Positions 49,954-59,227 of a stretch of DNA of 64,000 bases are shown piece after piece. The stretch comes from Sphaerochaeta sp032144095. Its GTDB lineage: Bacteria > Spirochaetota > Spirochaetia > Sphaerochaetales > Sphaerochaetaceae. How positions within the stretch are numbered: position 1 is the stretch's first letter; the number at the start of each line of letters is the position of its first letter. Position numbers and translations under genes: made by a program. Under the pieces are notes generated by a model that saw only the letters and a list, made by a program, of their open reading frames with translations, was not told the DNA's origin and did no database searches. The stretch lies in contig NZ_JAVSNJ010000013.1 in assembly GCF_032144095.1 (NCBI RefSeq), forward strand, positions 1 through 64,000, read 5' to 3'.

Positions 49954-50475
49954 ATGAATAGATGTATTCTTGGCCTCGACAAGGCCCTTTCGATTTTTGG
50001 CAAGGCACTGGTTGGCGTTCTTGCATGTGGGGTCATTATTTCGGTAATCCTTCGCTATGTATTCTCCATCGCCTTCGTATCGTCTGAAGAGTTGCTTACC
50101 ATGGTCTTTGTAGCTACGACATTTTTTGGTGCTGCCCTGGGGCTTCGTGAAAACGAGCATATTGCAGTGAACAGCTTTACCGACAAGATGCCTGAGAAAG
50201 CAAAGAGGGTCTGCAGCATTCTTGCACAGGTTTTCATTATCATTGTCTCTGTTTTCATGATCTATTTCAGTATCCGGATGATCCAGAAGGTAGGGAAGGT
50301 TCCTTCACCTGCTACTCGAATACCCCGAGGATTCTACTATGGTCTCATGCCGGTTTCGTTTGTCATCACCATCTTCTATGCGATCGTCAACATACTCAAA
50401 CTGTATGTCCCTATCGCTGAGCCCGTAAAAGGATATAAGGAAGATTTCGAACTTGGTTTGGAGGGAGAAGCCTAA
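49954..50475 (+). CDS. dctQ: TRAP transporter small permease (DctQ)
   Basis: 173 residues with four membrane segments, the size and pattern of DctQ subunits; the conserved stretch SSEELLTMVFVATTFFGAALGLRENEHIAV lies in the second segment. The ATG at 49954 with GAAGAGAGA was chosen; an upstream start would fall in the dctP-dctQ hairpin. It overlaps dctM by one base. Confidence 0.9.
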   Translation: MNRCILGLDKALSIFGKALVGVLACGVIISVILRYVFSIAFVSSEELLTMVFVATTFFGAALGLRENEHIAVNSFTDKMPEKAKRVCSILAQVFIIIVSVFMIYFSIRMIQKVGKVPSPATRIPRGFYYGLMPVSFVITIFYAIVNILKLYVPIAEPVKGYKEDFELGLEGEA

Positions 50476-51755
50476 TGGAACTGTCAATGATGTTTTTTGC
50501 CCTGATCGTGTTGTTGGTCATTGGCGTTCCAATAGGCTATGCGATCGGAAGCTCAGGAATTCTGTATATGTTGATGACAAACCCTACTTTCCTGATGACA
50601 TTCCCCCAGCGGGTCTGGTCGGGGACAGAGAGCTTTATCATCATCGCCATGCCTCTTTTCATGCTCACCGGTGAGCTGATGAACCACAGTGGCCTTACCC
50701 GGCGTCTCATAGATTTTTCCATGTTGCTTGTCCGTCCTCTGGGAGGAGGGCTGGGGGAGGTGAACGTGGTTGCATCGATGATCTTTGGGGGCATTTCAGG
50801 ATCCTCAGTTGCCGACACCTCCGCCTTGGGAAGCATTCTCATTCCTGACATGGTCAAGAAAGGGTATCCCAAGAAGTTTGCTGCTGGTATTACCGTAGCG
50901 TCCTCTACGATCGGTATGATCATTCCACCCAGTGTCCCCATGCTTATGTACGCGATGGTAAGCGGCGCTTCGGTTGGAAAGCTCTTCCTGGCAGGCCTGA
51001 TCCCAGGCATCCTGGTAGGTGTTACCCAGCTTATCCTGACCTATGTGATCTCCAGGAAACGGGGATACCATCCAGTCAAGGAGAAGATTGATACAAAGAG
51101 CATCATCAAGATTACCAAGGATGGTTCCTTGGCCATGCTGATGCCTGTCCTGATTATTGTCACCGTTTCGTTTGGTATTGCCACAGCCAGTGAGTCTGCA
51201 GGAATTGCAGTGCTCTATGCAGCTATTTTGGGGTTCTTCGTCTATAAGGAACTAAAGTGGAAGGAAGTGGGCAACGCCCTCAAGAAAACCTTCATGATGT
51301 CCAGCTCCATCATGATCATCGGTGGATTCACCATGATCTTTACCTGGATTCTGGCTGTTGAGCAGGTTCCTGTAGCAATTGCCTCTTTTTTGTTGAACTC
51401 CCATATCCCTAGTTGGATGGTCTTCCTTTTCTTGGACATCCTCATCCTGGTTTTGGGTACCTTCCTGGATGTGACGCCTTGTATCCTGCTTATCAGCCCG
51501 ATACTGTTGCCTGTGATGCAGCAGTTTGGCATGAGTGAACTGCAGTTTGGTGCCATCATCATCGTGGGCCTTGCAATTGGGTTGGTTACTCCTCCCGTTG
51601 GAATGTGCCTTAACGTCGCTAGCAAGATCTGCAATATGGAGATTGTTGAGATTTTCAGGGGAGCCCTTCCCTTTATTATCTGTAACATTGTTGTCCTGCT
51701 GCTGATCACCTTTGTTCCTGCCTTTAGCATGTGGTTGCCATCCTTGATGGGATGA
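50475..51755 (+). CDS. dctM: TRAP transporter large permease (DctM)
   Basis: 426 residues, about twelve membrane segments, with GEVNVVASMIFGGISGSSVADTSALGSILIP and IIPPSVPMLMYA characteristic of DctM. It couples uptake to a sodium gradient in the family. Starts on the last base of the dctQ stop codon. Confidence 0.94.
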   Translation: MELSMMFFALIVLLVIGVPIGYAIGSSGILYMLMTNPTFLMTFPQRVWSGTESFIIIAMPLFMLTGELMNHSGLTRRLIDFSMLLVRPLGGGLGEVNVVASMIFGGISGSSVADTSALGSILIPDMVKKGYPKKFAAGITVASSTIGMIIPPSVPMLMYAMVSGASVGKLFLAGLIPGILVGVTQLILTYVISRKRGYHPVKEKIDTKSIIKITKDGSLAMLMPVLIIVTVSFGIATASESAGIAVLYAAILGFFVYKELKWKEVGNALKKTFMMSSSIMIIGGFTMIFTWILAVEQVPVAIASFLLNSHIPSWMVFLFLDILILVLGTFLDVTPCILLISPILLPVMQQFGMSELQFGAIIIVGLAIGLVTPPVGMCLNVASKICNMEIVEIFRGALPFIICNIVVLLLITFVPAFSMWLPSLMG

Positions 51756-51768
51756 CGAGGGAGATAGT

Positions 51769-52572
51769 ATGACTCTACGTGAAAGAATGAAAAAAGGCCC
51801 GGTATTTGGTATTACCTGCTTTACTGCAGCTGCCTGTGCCGTCGAAGCAATAGGAAACTGGGGATATGACTTTGTCTACCTCGATCTTGAGCATTGTCCT
51901 CTTGATGGTCCCAACAATATGGAAAAGCTCATCATGGCTGCAAGGCTTGCACATATCCCTGCTGTGGTCAGGGTGACAGGAACCGATGAGGTGGAGATAC
52001 GCAAGGTTTTGGAAATGGGTGCCGAAGGGATTGTCGTTCCCCATACCAGGACTAAAGAAGATGCCCAGGATATGGTACGTGCTGCCAAGTTCCCTCCTCT
52101 GGGAAGAAGGGGCGCTGAGTCCAATGTACGCAGTGCTGGCTTCGGTGGCCCCACTTTCTCATGGTCAGACTATGTGGCAAAGAGCAATGCCGAGACGTTG
52201 GTCATCCCAATGGACGAGGATTTTGAGTTTACTGACAACCTTGATGAAATTCTCGATGTCCCAGGCGTCGATGGTATCAATTTCGGGCCTATCGACTATT
52301 CACTCTCAATCGGTGCCAAGGTAGGATATGCAACAGAGGACCCTCGGGTAGCTGATGCCTATACCAAGCTTGCAAAAGGTTGCCAGAAGAGAGGGATCGC
52401 CGTCATGTGCCCTGTTGTTCCTGGTACGAGGGAGAACATAGAGGCCGCAATTGGGCGGGGAATCAACATGTTGATTCTTGGCAATGATATGTATCATCTG
52501 CAGAATGCATTGAAAACCATGAAGAAAGATGCTATTGATGTAATCAGGGAAAAGGAAAAAAATACTAACTAA
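51769..52572 (+). CDS. HpcH/HpaI class II 2-oxo-acid aldolase
   Basis: 267 residues of the metal-dependent HpaI aldolase family. Landmarks are YDFVYLDLEHCPLD (catalytic region), EGIVVPHTRTKEDA and GRRGAES; metal ligands are the Glu in PMDEDFEF (normally IET) and the Asp in FGPIDYS (normally GPNDLS). Within a kdu operon, the expected reaction is cleavage of a 2-keto-3-deoxy sugar acid to pyruvate and an aldehyde, possibly without prior phosphorylation; the substrate is inferred. No kdgK or kdgA is present. The usual GRRG..S region and spacing are intact. Confidence 0.85.
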   Translation: MTLRERMKKGPVFGITCFTAAACAVEAIGNWGYDFVYLDLEHCPLDGPNNMEKLIMAARLAHIPAVVRVTGTDEVEIRKVLEMGAEGIVVPHTRTKEDAQDMVRAAKFPPLGRRGAESNVRSAGFGGPTFSWSDYVAKSNAETLVIPMDEDFEFTDNLDEILDVPGVDGINFGPIDYSLSIGAKVGYATEDPRVADAYTKLAKGCQKRGIAVMCPVVPGTRENIEAAIGRGINMLILGNDMYHLQNALKTMKKDAIDVIREKEKNTN

Positions 52573-52584
52573 GGAGTTATATAC

Positions 52585-53427
52585 ATGGATATTCGCTATT
52601 CAACCGGAAAGGAAGCATTCAAGAGAATGACGACCGAAGAACTTCGCAAGGAGTTTCTCATCACAGATATTTTCAGGCCTGACAATGTTTCTGGTGTCTA
52701 TTCGCACATTGACAGGATCGTGACCATGGGGGCAATGCCCGTCAAGAAAAAGCTCAACCTGGCTATGAACATCAACGCAATGGCTGACTTTGGCGTTGAC
52801 TACTATCTGCAGAGGCGTGAGCTTGGCATCATCAACATTGGTGGTGACGGCCTGGTCGAGGCCGACGGTGTTACCTATGATATCGTAAGCCTCGATGGCC
52901 TCTACCTGCCCATGGGTACCAAGGAGGTCCTCTTCTCCAGCAAGGATTCCTCGAAGCCCGCAAAGTTCTACATGAACTCAACTCCTGCCCACCATGCATT
53001 CCCTGCCAAGCACATTGTGTTTGCCGATGCAAAGCATGTGAAGGCCGGGTCGACTGAACTGAGCAACGCCAGGGTCATCAACCAGTACATCCACCCCGAT
53101 GTGCTCGATACCTGCCAGCTTTCCATGGGGCTTACCCAACTTGAGGTGGGCAGCGTCTGGAATACCATGCCGGCACACACCCACGAGCGCAGGATGGAGG
53201 TCTATTTCTACTTTGACATCCCCAGCGACCAGACCCTGTTCCACTTCATGGGTGAACCACAGCAGACCCGTCATGTCGCAGTGCATAACGAGCAGGCTGT
53301 CATCAACCCATCCTGGTCGATCCACAGTGGGGTAGGGACAAGCAACTACACCTTTATCTGGTCGATGTGTGGCGAAAACCGCACCTACACCGATATGGAT
53401 TGGGTCAAGACCGAGGATTTGAGGTAG
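52585..53427 (+). CDS. kduI: 5-dehydro-4-deoxy-D-glucuronate isomerase
   Basis: Isomerises 5-keto-4-deoxyuronate (from unsaturated galacturonate or hyaluronan/pectin products) to 3-deoxy-D-glycero-2,5-hexodiulosonate. 280 residues in the cupin-like KduI fold; zinc ligands H198, H200, E205 (PAHTHERRMEVYFYF) and H247 (WSIHSG) are all present. Twelve bases after the aldolase gene and ten before kduD. Confidence 0.95.
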   Translation: MDIRYSTGKEAFKRMTTEELRKEFLITDIFRPDNVSGVYSHIDRIVTMGAMPVKKKLNLAMNINAMADFGVDYYLQRRELGIINIGGDGLVEADGVTYDIVSLDGLYLPMGTKEVLFSSKDSSKPAKFYMNSTPAHHAFPAKHIVFADAKHVKAGSTELSNARVINQYIHPDVLDTCQLSMGLTQLEVGSVWNTMPAHTHERRMEVYFYFDIPSDQTLFHFMGEPQQTRHVAVHNEQAVINPSWSIHSGVGTSNYTFIWSMCGENRTYTDMDWVKTEDLR

Positions 53428-53437
53428 GAGTATAACT

Positions 53438-54238
53438 ATGGATCATAAAGATTTATTGTCCCTGAAAGGGAAGGTGGCCTGGATAACCGGGGCTTCCTAT
53501 GGAATTGGGTTTGCCATCGCCTGTGCCTATGCACAGGCTGGGGCAAAGATTGCTTTCAACGATATCAACGCTGAGTTGGTCGGGAAAGGGCTTGCTGCCT
53601 ACAAGGAAGCTGGTATCGAGGCGAAGGGGTATGTCTGCGACGTAACCGATGAAGAGGCTGTGGTAAAGACCAACGCGCTCATCACTTCCGACCTGGGTCC
53701 TGTGGATATCCTGGTGAACAATGCCGGCATCATCCGCCGCATCCCCATGCATGAGATGGCTGCATCAGATTGGCGCAAGGTGATCGACATCGACCTTACC
53801 GCCCCCTTCATCGTTGCCAAGGCTGTGCTGCCTTCCATGATGGAGCGAAAAAGTGGCAAGATCATAAACATCTGTTCGATGATGAGCGAGCTTGGACGGG
53901 AGACCGTCAGTGCCTATGCAGCTGCAAAGGGTGGGCTGAAGATGCTTACCCGGAACATCTGCAGTGAGTATGGCAAGTACAACATCCAGTGCAATGGCAT
54001 CGGACCTGGCTACATTGCAACCCCCCAGACCGCTCCCCTTCGGGAAAAGCAGGCTGATGGGTCGCGCCATCCTTTCGACAGCTTCATCATTGCCAAGACC
54101 CCTGCAGAGAGATGGGGAACCCCTGAGGATCTTACAGGCCCAGCACTTTTCCTGGCTTCTGCTGCTTCTGATTTTGTCAACGGCCATGTGTTGTATGTCG
54201 ATGGAGGCATCCTGGCTTACATCGGAAAGCAACCATAA
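53438..54238 (+). CDS. kduD: 2-deoxy-D-gluconate 3-dehydrogenase (KduD)
   Basis: Reduces the product of KduI to 2-keto-3-deoxygluconate with NAD(P)H. 266-residue short-chain dehydrogenase: nucleotide loop TGASYGIG (17-24), NNAGI (95-99), catalytic S148 or S151 and YxxxK (Y161, K165). Being right after kduI makes the KduD assignment firm. Last gene of the operon. Confidence 0.93.
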   Translation: MDHKDLLSLKGKVAWITGASYGIGFAIACAYAQAGAKIAFNDINAELVGKGLAAYKEAGIEAKGYVCDVTDEEAVVKTNALITSDLGPVDILVNNAGIIRRIPMHEMAASDWRKVIDIDLTAPFIVAKAVLPSMMERKSGKIINICSMMSELGRETVSAYAAAKGGLKMLTRNICSEYGKYNIQCNGIGPGYIATPQTAPLREKQADGSRHPFDSFIIAKTPAERWGTPEDLTGPALFLASAASDFVNGHVLYVDGGILAYIGKQP

Positions 54239-54261
54239 GCTGTACATGCATTGGTTTTTTT

Positions 54262-54304
54262 GCCTCTCTTTCCTCGATTTCAGGGGAGTAGGGAGGCATT
54301 TTTT
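54262..54304 (+). terminator. Terminator of the TRAP-kdu operon
   Basis: GCCTCTCT to AGGGAGGC stem (imperfect toward the loop) followed by ATTTTTTA, some 25 nt after the kduD stop. Confidence 0.7.
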
Positions 54305-54560
54305 ATGGAATAGGGCTATGCTGATTCTTTGTACAGTAAAATGGCTAGATTGAGTTTTACCTCTGTTGCATTTCTAAAAACTACTATTTTCCAAGGTATC
54401 ACCGATGATAATCTATGAAGTCAATACTATTGCACAGTGAGGCTATTTCTTGAATCTACGGTAAATTAAAAATTGAAATATTGTTCCAAAAATAAAATAG
54501 TCAAATATTTATCTAATAAGCAATTGTAATTCCAAAAAATGGGTTTGGACAAGATTTTCA
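54305..54560. other. AT-rich spacer, no recognised feature
   Basis: About 255 bases clearly richer in A and T than the surrounding genes, with runs such as AAATTAAAAATTGAAATATTG. I see no open frame, repeat, tRNA or known riboswitch. It separates the kdu operon from the ppdK promoter and may hold upstream regulatory sites or decayed sequence. Confidence 0.5.
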
Positions 54561-54589
54561 TTGACACTCTTCCTCCTAACAGCTACGAT
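54561..54589 (+). promoter_or_regulatory. Promoter of ppdK
   Basis: TTGACA (54561-54566), 17-nt spacer, TACGAT (54584-54589). Start near 54596, leader about 34 nt with an AAAGAGGAG ribosome site. Confidence 0.7.
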
Positions 54590-54629
54590 TTCAAGGTCAA
54601 TATGAATAATGAGAAAAGAGGAGTCAATT

Positions 54630-57344
54630 ATGGCTAAAAAGAAACCCAAGTATGTCTATTTTTTTGGCTCCGGAGAAGCTGATGGCACGTCCCAGATGAA
54701 GGATATTCTCGGCGGCAAGGGTGCAAACCTTGCAGAGATGACCAGCATCGGGCTACCAGTACCTCCGGGCTTTACGATCAGTACCGAGGCTTGTGCATAT
54801 TACAGTGCAAACAAGGAAACATATCCTGAAGGTATGCGTGAAGAGGTTCTTGAGAACCTTGCCAAACTGGAAAGACTGATGGGTGCCAAACTAGGGGATT
54901 CCGAAAACCCCTTGCTTGTGTCGGTTCGCAGCGGTGCAGCATCGTCCATGCCTGGTATGATGGATACCATCCTCAACCTTGGACTTACCCCTACCTCCGT
55001 ACAGGCCCTGATTGCCAAGACAAACAATGCTCGTTTTGCATGGGACAGTTACCGTCGTTTTATCCAGATGTTCGGTGATGTTGTCATGGGAGTTCCCCAC
55101 CATGAGTTCGAACGTGCCTTGCAGGATGTGAAGGATTCCGTAGGAAAGAGCCTGGATACCGATCTGAGCAGCGAAAACCTCCAGGAAGTGATCGTACGTT
55201 ACGAGAGGATCTACAAGCGGTTTACCGGAGAGTCTTTCCCTACCGACCCCATTGACCAGCTGTTCAAGGCTACCAATGCGGTATTCCACTCCTGGAACAA
55301 TGAGAGGGCAAAGAAATACCGCCAGATGAACGACATCAGGGGCCTTCTGGGAACCGCTGTCAACATCCAGAGCATGGTCTATGGAAACATGGGCGATACC
55401 AGCGGAACCGGTGTTGCCTTTACCCGCGACCCCTCCACAGGGGAGAACAAGTTCTATGGTGAGTACCTGATGAATGCCCAGGGCGAAGACGTCGTAGCCG
55501 GTATCAGAACCCCCAAGACCATTGAAACCCTCCGCGATGTCAATCCCGAGGTCTACCAGCAGCTGGTGGATATCCGCAGCATCCTTGAGAACCACTACCA
55601 TGACATGCAGGACGTGGAGTTCACCATCCAGGAAGGCAAGCTCTACATGTTGCAGACCCGTAACGGAAAGAGAACCATCTTCAGCTGGCTGAAAACCCAG
55701 GTGGACATGGTTAATGAAGGGCTCATCACCAAGGAGATTGCGGTCAGCCGCGTGCCCTCCGGTGAGTTCGGCAAGCTCTTTGCCCCTGTCCTGGACACCA
55801 AGAGCATTCGTGACCAGGGCCTTGAAGAGGTTACCCGTGGCCTGAATGCTTCCCCAGGTGGAGCATCCGGGCAGATCTACTTTACCGCTGCCAAGGCAGA
55901 GGAGATGGCTGCAGAAGGTAAGGATGTCATTCTTGTCCGTTCTGAGACCAGCCCTGAGGATATTGGCGGTATGGCCGTTGCAAAGGGCGTCGTTACCAGT
56001 CGTGGTGGTATGACAAGCCATGCAGCAGTAGTAGCACGAGGCATGGGATGCCCTTGCGTTTCCGGTGCAGGAGAACTGCATATCAACGAAACCAAGAAGA
56101 CCCTTGAGGTGAATGGCCACAGACTCAGCGAAGGGGACTACATGTCCATTGACGGCTTTACCGGAGCCATCTATGCCACAAAGATCCCTGTCCGTTCCTC
56201 TGAGATCGTGCAGGTGCTCAATGGGAACATGAAAGAGTCCGAGTCAAGCATCTTCCAGAACTACAAGATCTTCATGGGGTATGTAAATGAGCTGAAGACC
56301 CTCGGTGTCTATGCCAATGCAGACTCTCCCAACGATACGAAGATGGCAGTTGCCCTCGGAGCCGAAGGTATTGGTCTTTGTAGGACTGAGCACATGTTCT
56401 TTGGCGGAAACCGCATCATGTCCATTCGCAAGATGATCCTTGCGAACAACGTGGTCGAACGGGAGAAGGCCCTTGCTGAACTGCTGCCTATGCAGCGTGG
56501 CGACTTTGAGGCTATTTTCATTGAATTGCATGGTAGGCCGGCTACAGTTCGCCTGCTCGATCCTCCTTTGCATGAATTCCTTCCCAATGACCACACCAGC
56601 CGCCATGAACTGGCACTGCAGATGGGTATCACCGTTGAGGAAGTTGCACAGAAGTCGAGTTCACTCCATGAGTTCAACCCGATGCTCGGTTTCCGTGGTT
56701 GCCGTCTGGCCATCATCTATCCTGAAATTCTGAGGATGCAGGTCAGGGCCATCATCGAGGCTGCCATCAACGTGAAGCGAAAGGGTATCCTGGTCCATCC
56801 TGAGATCATGATTCCCCTGGTAGGAAACTACAAGGAGTTCGTATTCTGCAAGAAGGTAGCCCTTGAGGTGATCGAGAAGATCTTCGAAGAGCAGGGGATG
56901 CATGTAGAGTACAAGATCGGTACCATGATCGAGGTGCCACGAGCTGCCATTACTGCTGATGAGATCGCCAAGGAAGCTGAATTCTTCAGCTTCGGGACAA
57001 ACGACCTCACCCAGATGGCCTGTGGTTTCAGTCGCGATGATGCAGCTTCCTTCCTTGGGCCCTATGTGAACGATATTGACAAGCAGTTCTATGACTACGA
57101 TCCGTTTGCCACCATTGACATTGATGGTGTAGGCAAGCTGGTAGACATGGCAAGCAAGCTTGGCAGGTCAACAAACCCCAATATCAAGCTGGGAATCTGT
57201 GGTGAGCATGGAGGGGATCCCAAGAGCATTGCATTCTTCAACCAGGTTGGTTTGAACTATGTCTCATGCTCTCCTTTCCGCGTTCCCATCGCCCGCCTTG
57301 CTGCTGCCCAGGCTGCCCTCATTGCCAAGGATAGCAAGAAATAG
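54630..57344 (+). CDS. ppdK: Pyruvate, phosphate dikinase
   Basis: Interconverts pyruvate + ATP + phosphate and phosphoenolpyruvate + AMP + pyrophosphate. 904 residues: N-terminal nucleotide domain (GGKGANLAEM, SVRSGAASSMPGMMDT), phosphohistidine domain with H464 in GGMTSHAAVVARGMGCPCV, and the C-terminal PEP barrel (GLCRTEHMFF, FGTNDLTQMACGFSRDD, GICGEHGGDP). Full length and intact. In fermentative anaerobes it usually runs toward pyruvate and ATP in a PPi-saving glycolysis. It is alone in its transcription unit. Confidence 0.97.
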   Translation: MAKKKPKYVYFFGSGEADGTSQMKDILGGKGANLAEMTSIGLPVPPGFTISTEACAYYSANKETYPEGMREEVLENLAKLERLMGAKLGDSENPLLVSVRSGAASSMPGMMDTILNLGLTPTSVQALIAKTNNARFAWDSYRRFIQMFGDVVMGVPHHEFERALQDVKDSVGKSLDTDLSSENLQEVIVRYERIYKRFTGESFPTDPIDQLFKATNAVFHSWNNERAKKYRQMNDIRGLLGTAVNIQSMVYGNMGDTSGTGVAFTRDPSTGENKFYGEYLMNAQGEDVVAGIRTPKTIETLRDVNPEVYQQLVDIRSILENHYHDMQDVEFTIQEGKLYMLQTRNGKRTIFSWLKTQVDMVNEGLITKEIAVSRVPSGEFGKLFAPVLDTKSIRDQGLEEVTRGLNASPGGASGQIYFTAAKAEEMAAEGKDVILVRSETSPEDIGGMAVAKGVVTSRGGMTSHAAVVARGMGCPCVSGAGELHINETKKTLEVNGHRLSEGDYMSIDGFTGAIYATKIPVRSSEIVQVLNGNMKESESSIFQNYKIFMGYVNELKTLGVYANADSPNDTKMAVALGAEGIGLCRTEHMFFGGNRIMSIRKMILANNVVEREKALAELLPMQRGDFEAIFIELHGRPATVRLLDPPLHEFLPNDHTSRHELALQMGITVEEVAQKSSSLHEFNPMLGFRGCRLAIIYPEILRMQVRAIIEAAINVKRKGILVHPEIMIPLVGNYKEFVFCKKVALEVIEKIFEEQGMHVEYKIGTMIEVPRAAITADEIAKEAEFFSFGTNDLTQMACGFSRDDAASFLGPYVNDIDKQFYDYDPFATIDIDGVGKLVDMASKLGRSTNPNIKLGICGEHGGDPKSIAFFNQVGLNYVSCSPFRVPIARLAAAQAALIAKDSKK

Positions 57345-57373
57345 GTCTGTATCTTTTTACGAGTAATTGGTAT

Positions 57374-57402
57374 GAACCCCCAGGCAGGAAGCCTGGGGGT
57401 TC
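57374..57402 (+). terminator. Terminator of ppdK
   Basis: Perfect 12-bp stem GAACCCCCAGGC/GCCTGGGGGTTC with an AGGAA loop, then TCATCTT. The U tract is short but the stem is very stable. Confidence 0.85.
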
Positions 57403-57470
57403 TCATCTTGGGGCCAGTGGCCTATGTTGATGTGTTGGGGACAAAAAAGGCGATCCCGAAGGACCGCCTC

Positions 57471-57542
57471 AGCCAAAAAAGGGAGTCGAACCCTTGACCT
57501 GCTCATTACGAGTGAGCTGCTCTACCCCTGAGCTATTTTGGC
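57471..57542 (-). tRNA. tRNA-Thr (anticodon CGT)
   Basis: On the minus strand: acceptor GCCAAAA pairing with TTTTGGC, D arm AGCTCAGGGGTAGAGC, anticodon stem GCTCA/TGAGC with loop CTCGTAA (anticodon CGT, codon ACG), and T arm with GGTTCGACTCC. CCA is not encoded. 72 nt. The sequence 57543-57721 downstream on the plus strand holds no gene that I trust; a stem AAAAGGGA/TCCCTTTT (57631-57658) may be a terminator for an unknown minus-strand transcript. Confidence 0.92.
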
Positions 57543-57751
57543 AGAAATGTGCACCATGGTTCTGTTCAAACCACTAGGTTACTTCGCAAGATTAGCCTAA
57601 AACTGCACGAAGGTAAAGAAGGGATTGAAAAAAAGGGAGTGCAAAAGAGTTCCCTTTTGGTGCGAGGCCCAAGGAAGATGAGCGGCCGACAGAAGATCCC
57701 ACCACATTACCCTGATTTAGGATGTTCGCTTCTCTATTGGGAAGAGTGAAA

Positions 57752-58201
57752 ATGGGTCTCTGTAAGCCTTTTTCTCTCGGTATTCCCCTCATTTTTGTAC
57801 CAAGGGTGTTGTTTGCTGGTGGAAGGTTGAGCAATGGAGATTTCCTGAATTTCTGGGAATTGGCAATAGTTGACCTTGCCCCTTATTGTCGGTACGCTAT
57901 AGCAGAAAGAGGATATGTTTTGAAGATAAAAGGAAAGTTCAGCCATGCAGTGACCCAAGAGGTCGTGGTCTTGCTGAACAGCAATAGAAATAAGGTCCGG
58001 CCCAGTGTCGGCAAGAGCTGGCAACCAGATGTTGCCCAGTTCCTCCTCGATATGTTTCCCGATGCCCTTGACTATGGACTTCAGCTTAGTGACATTGCAG
58101 AGCTTGTTTCTGAGGAAGAGTTGGATTTTGACATGGAAGGCCTCGAGTTTCTTGATTTCGATGATGATGACGATACGTATGACGAGGATGACGATATATG
58201 A
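57752..58201 (+). CDS. Unknown protein with acidic tail, upstream of tsaD
   Basis: 149 residues, not recognised. A hydrophobic N-terminal stretch (FSLGIPLIFVPRVLF), a middle with KIKGKFSHAVTQEVVVLLN and SWQPDVAQFLLDMFPDALDYGLQLSDIAELV, and an extremely acidic end (DFDDDDDTYDEDDDI). The stop overlaps the tsaD ATG by 4 nt, so the two are translationally coupled, which argues that it is a real gene, perhaps accessory to tRNA modification or simply co-transcribed. ATG at 57752 has GGGAAGAG five bases ahead; an ATG at 57722 lacks a site. Confidence 0.6.
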   Translation: MGLCKPFSLGIPLIFVPRVLFAGGRLSNGDFLNFWELAIVDLAPYCRYAIAERGYVLKIKGKFSHAVTQEVVVLLNSNRNKVRPSVGKSWQPDVAQFLLDMFPDALDYGLQLSDIAELVSEEELDFDMEGLEFLDFDDDDDTYDEDDDI

Positions 58202-59217
58202 ACGTGCTGGGTATTGAGACCTCTTGTGATGAGTGCTCTGCCGCCATCGTGCGCGATGGAAGAGAGATCCTCAGCAATGTAGTTGCTACACAGATCGAGT
58301 TGCACAAACCCTATGAAGGGGTGGTGCCTGAGCTTGCATCCCGTCTCCATACAGAGTGGATCGCCCAGGTTGTCCAGTCAGCGATTCAGAAAGCCGGCAT
58401 TGGCATGGACGAGATAGATGCAGTTGCAGTAACCAGTAGACCAGGGTTGTTGGGTTCCCTGTTGGTTGGTCTGAATTTTGCCAAAGGTTTTGCCGCAACC
58501 CTTGATGTTCCCTTCATCACGATCGACCACATCCGGGCCCATCTCTATGCTTCCCAGGTGGAAAAGCCTCTGGCCTATCCCTACCTGGGCGTGTTGGTCT
58601 CTGGAGGCCATACGGTCATCTGCAAGGTCAATGGGTATGACAGCATCGAGGTGCTCGGTACAACCATTGATGATGCGATAGGTGAGGCCTTTGACAAGGT
58701 TGCCAAGCATTATGACCTTGGCTATCCCGGTGGGGTGGTCATTGACCGTCTTGCAAAGAGCGGCAATCCGATGGCCTTCCTGTTCCCTGGCTCTGCACTC
58801 TGCAAGGGGGAGCACCCCTATGATATCTCCTACAGCGGGCTGAAGACAGCTGTCATCAACCAGCTTGACCAGTTCTGGGACGGTGAGAGCGAAAAGAGTG
58901 CTGAGAACATTGCTGCATCATTCCAGCGAGTCGCAGTAGGGACGCTGATGCGCCGGGTCCGACTTGCCTTGGATGATACTGGCCTGAAGCGTATCAGCTC
59001 CGGTGGTGGTGTTGCTGCGAACAGCCTGTTGCGCAGCGAACTCAAGGCCTTGGAGAACCTCGGCTATGAGGTTGCGTTCCCTTCCCTGAAACTTTGCACT
59101 GATAATGGGGCCATGATAGCGGCTCTTGCCTATAACTATCTCCAGGATGGAGTACGCTCCGATTTCAGCGAATCTGCGAGTGCCCGTGTCAGTGCATTCA
59201 AAAAAAGTTACCCTTGA
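58198..59217 (+). CDS. tsaD: tRNA threonylcarbamoyladenosine transferase TsaD
   Basis: Transfers the threonylcarbamoyl group to A37 of ANN-decoding tRNAs with TsaB and TsaE. 339 residues with the ASKHA fold; start MNVLGIETSCDE, metal ligands H111 and H115 (DHIRAHLYA), and GGHT, DDAIGEAFDK and YPGG blocks. In place of the common H-M-E-G-H, the motif reads H-I-R-A-H, keeping both histidines. Overlaps the upstream unknown gene; apt follows after 10 nt. Confidence 0.95.
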   Translation: MNVLGIETSCDECSAAIVRDGREILSNVVATQIELHKPYEGVVPELASRLHTEWIAQVVQSAIQKAGIGMDEIDAVAVTSRPGLLGSLLVGLNFAKGFAATLDVPFITIDHIRAHLYASQVEKPLAYPYLGVLVSGGHTVICKVNGYDSIEVLGTTIDDAIGEAFDKVAKHYDLGYPGGVVIDRLAKSGNPMAFLFPGSALCKGEHPYDISYSGLKTAVINQLDQFWDGESEKSAENIAASFQRVAVGTLMRRVRLALDDTGLKRISSGGGVAANSLLRSELKALENLGYEVAFPSLKLCTDNGAMIAALAYNYLQDGVRSDFSESASARVSAFKKSYP

Positions 59218-59227
59218 CGAGAGGCTT

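Noticed and set aside
57549..57749. A 66-codon frame between tRNA-Thr and the unknown gene
   Set aside because: No ribosome site, basic low-complexity translation, overlaps a hairpin; not supported.
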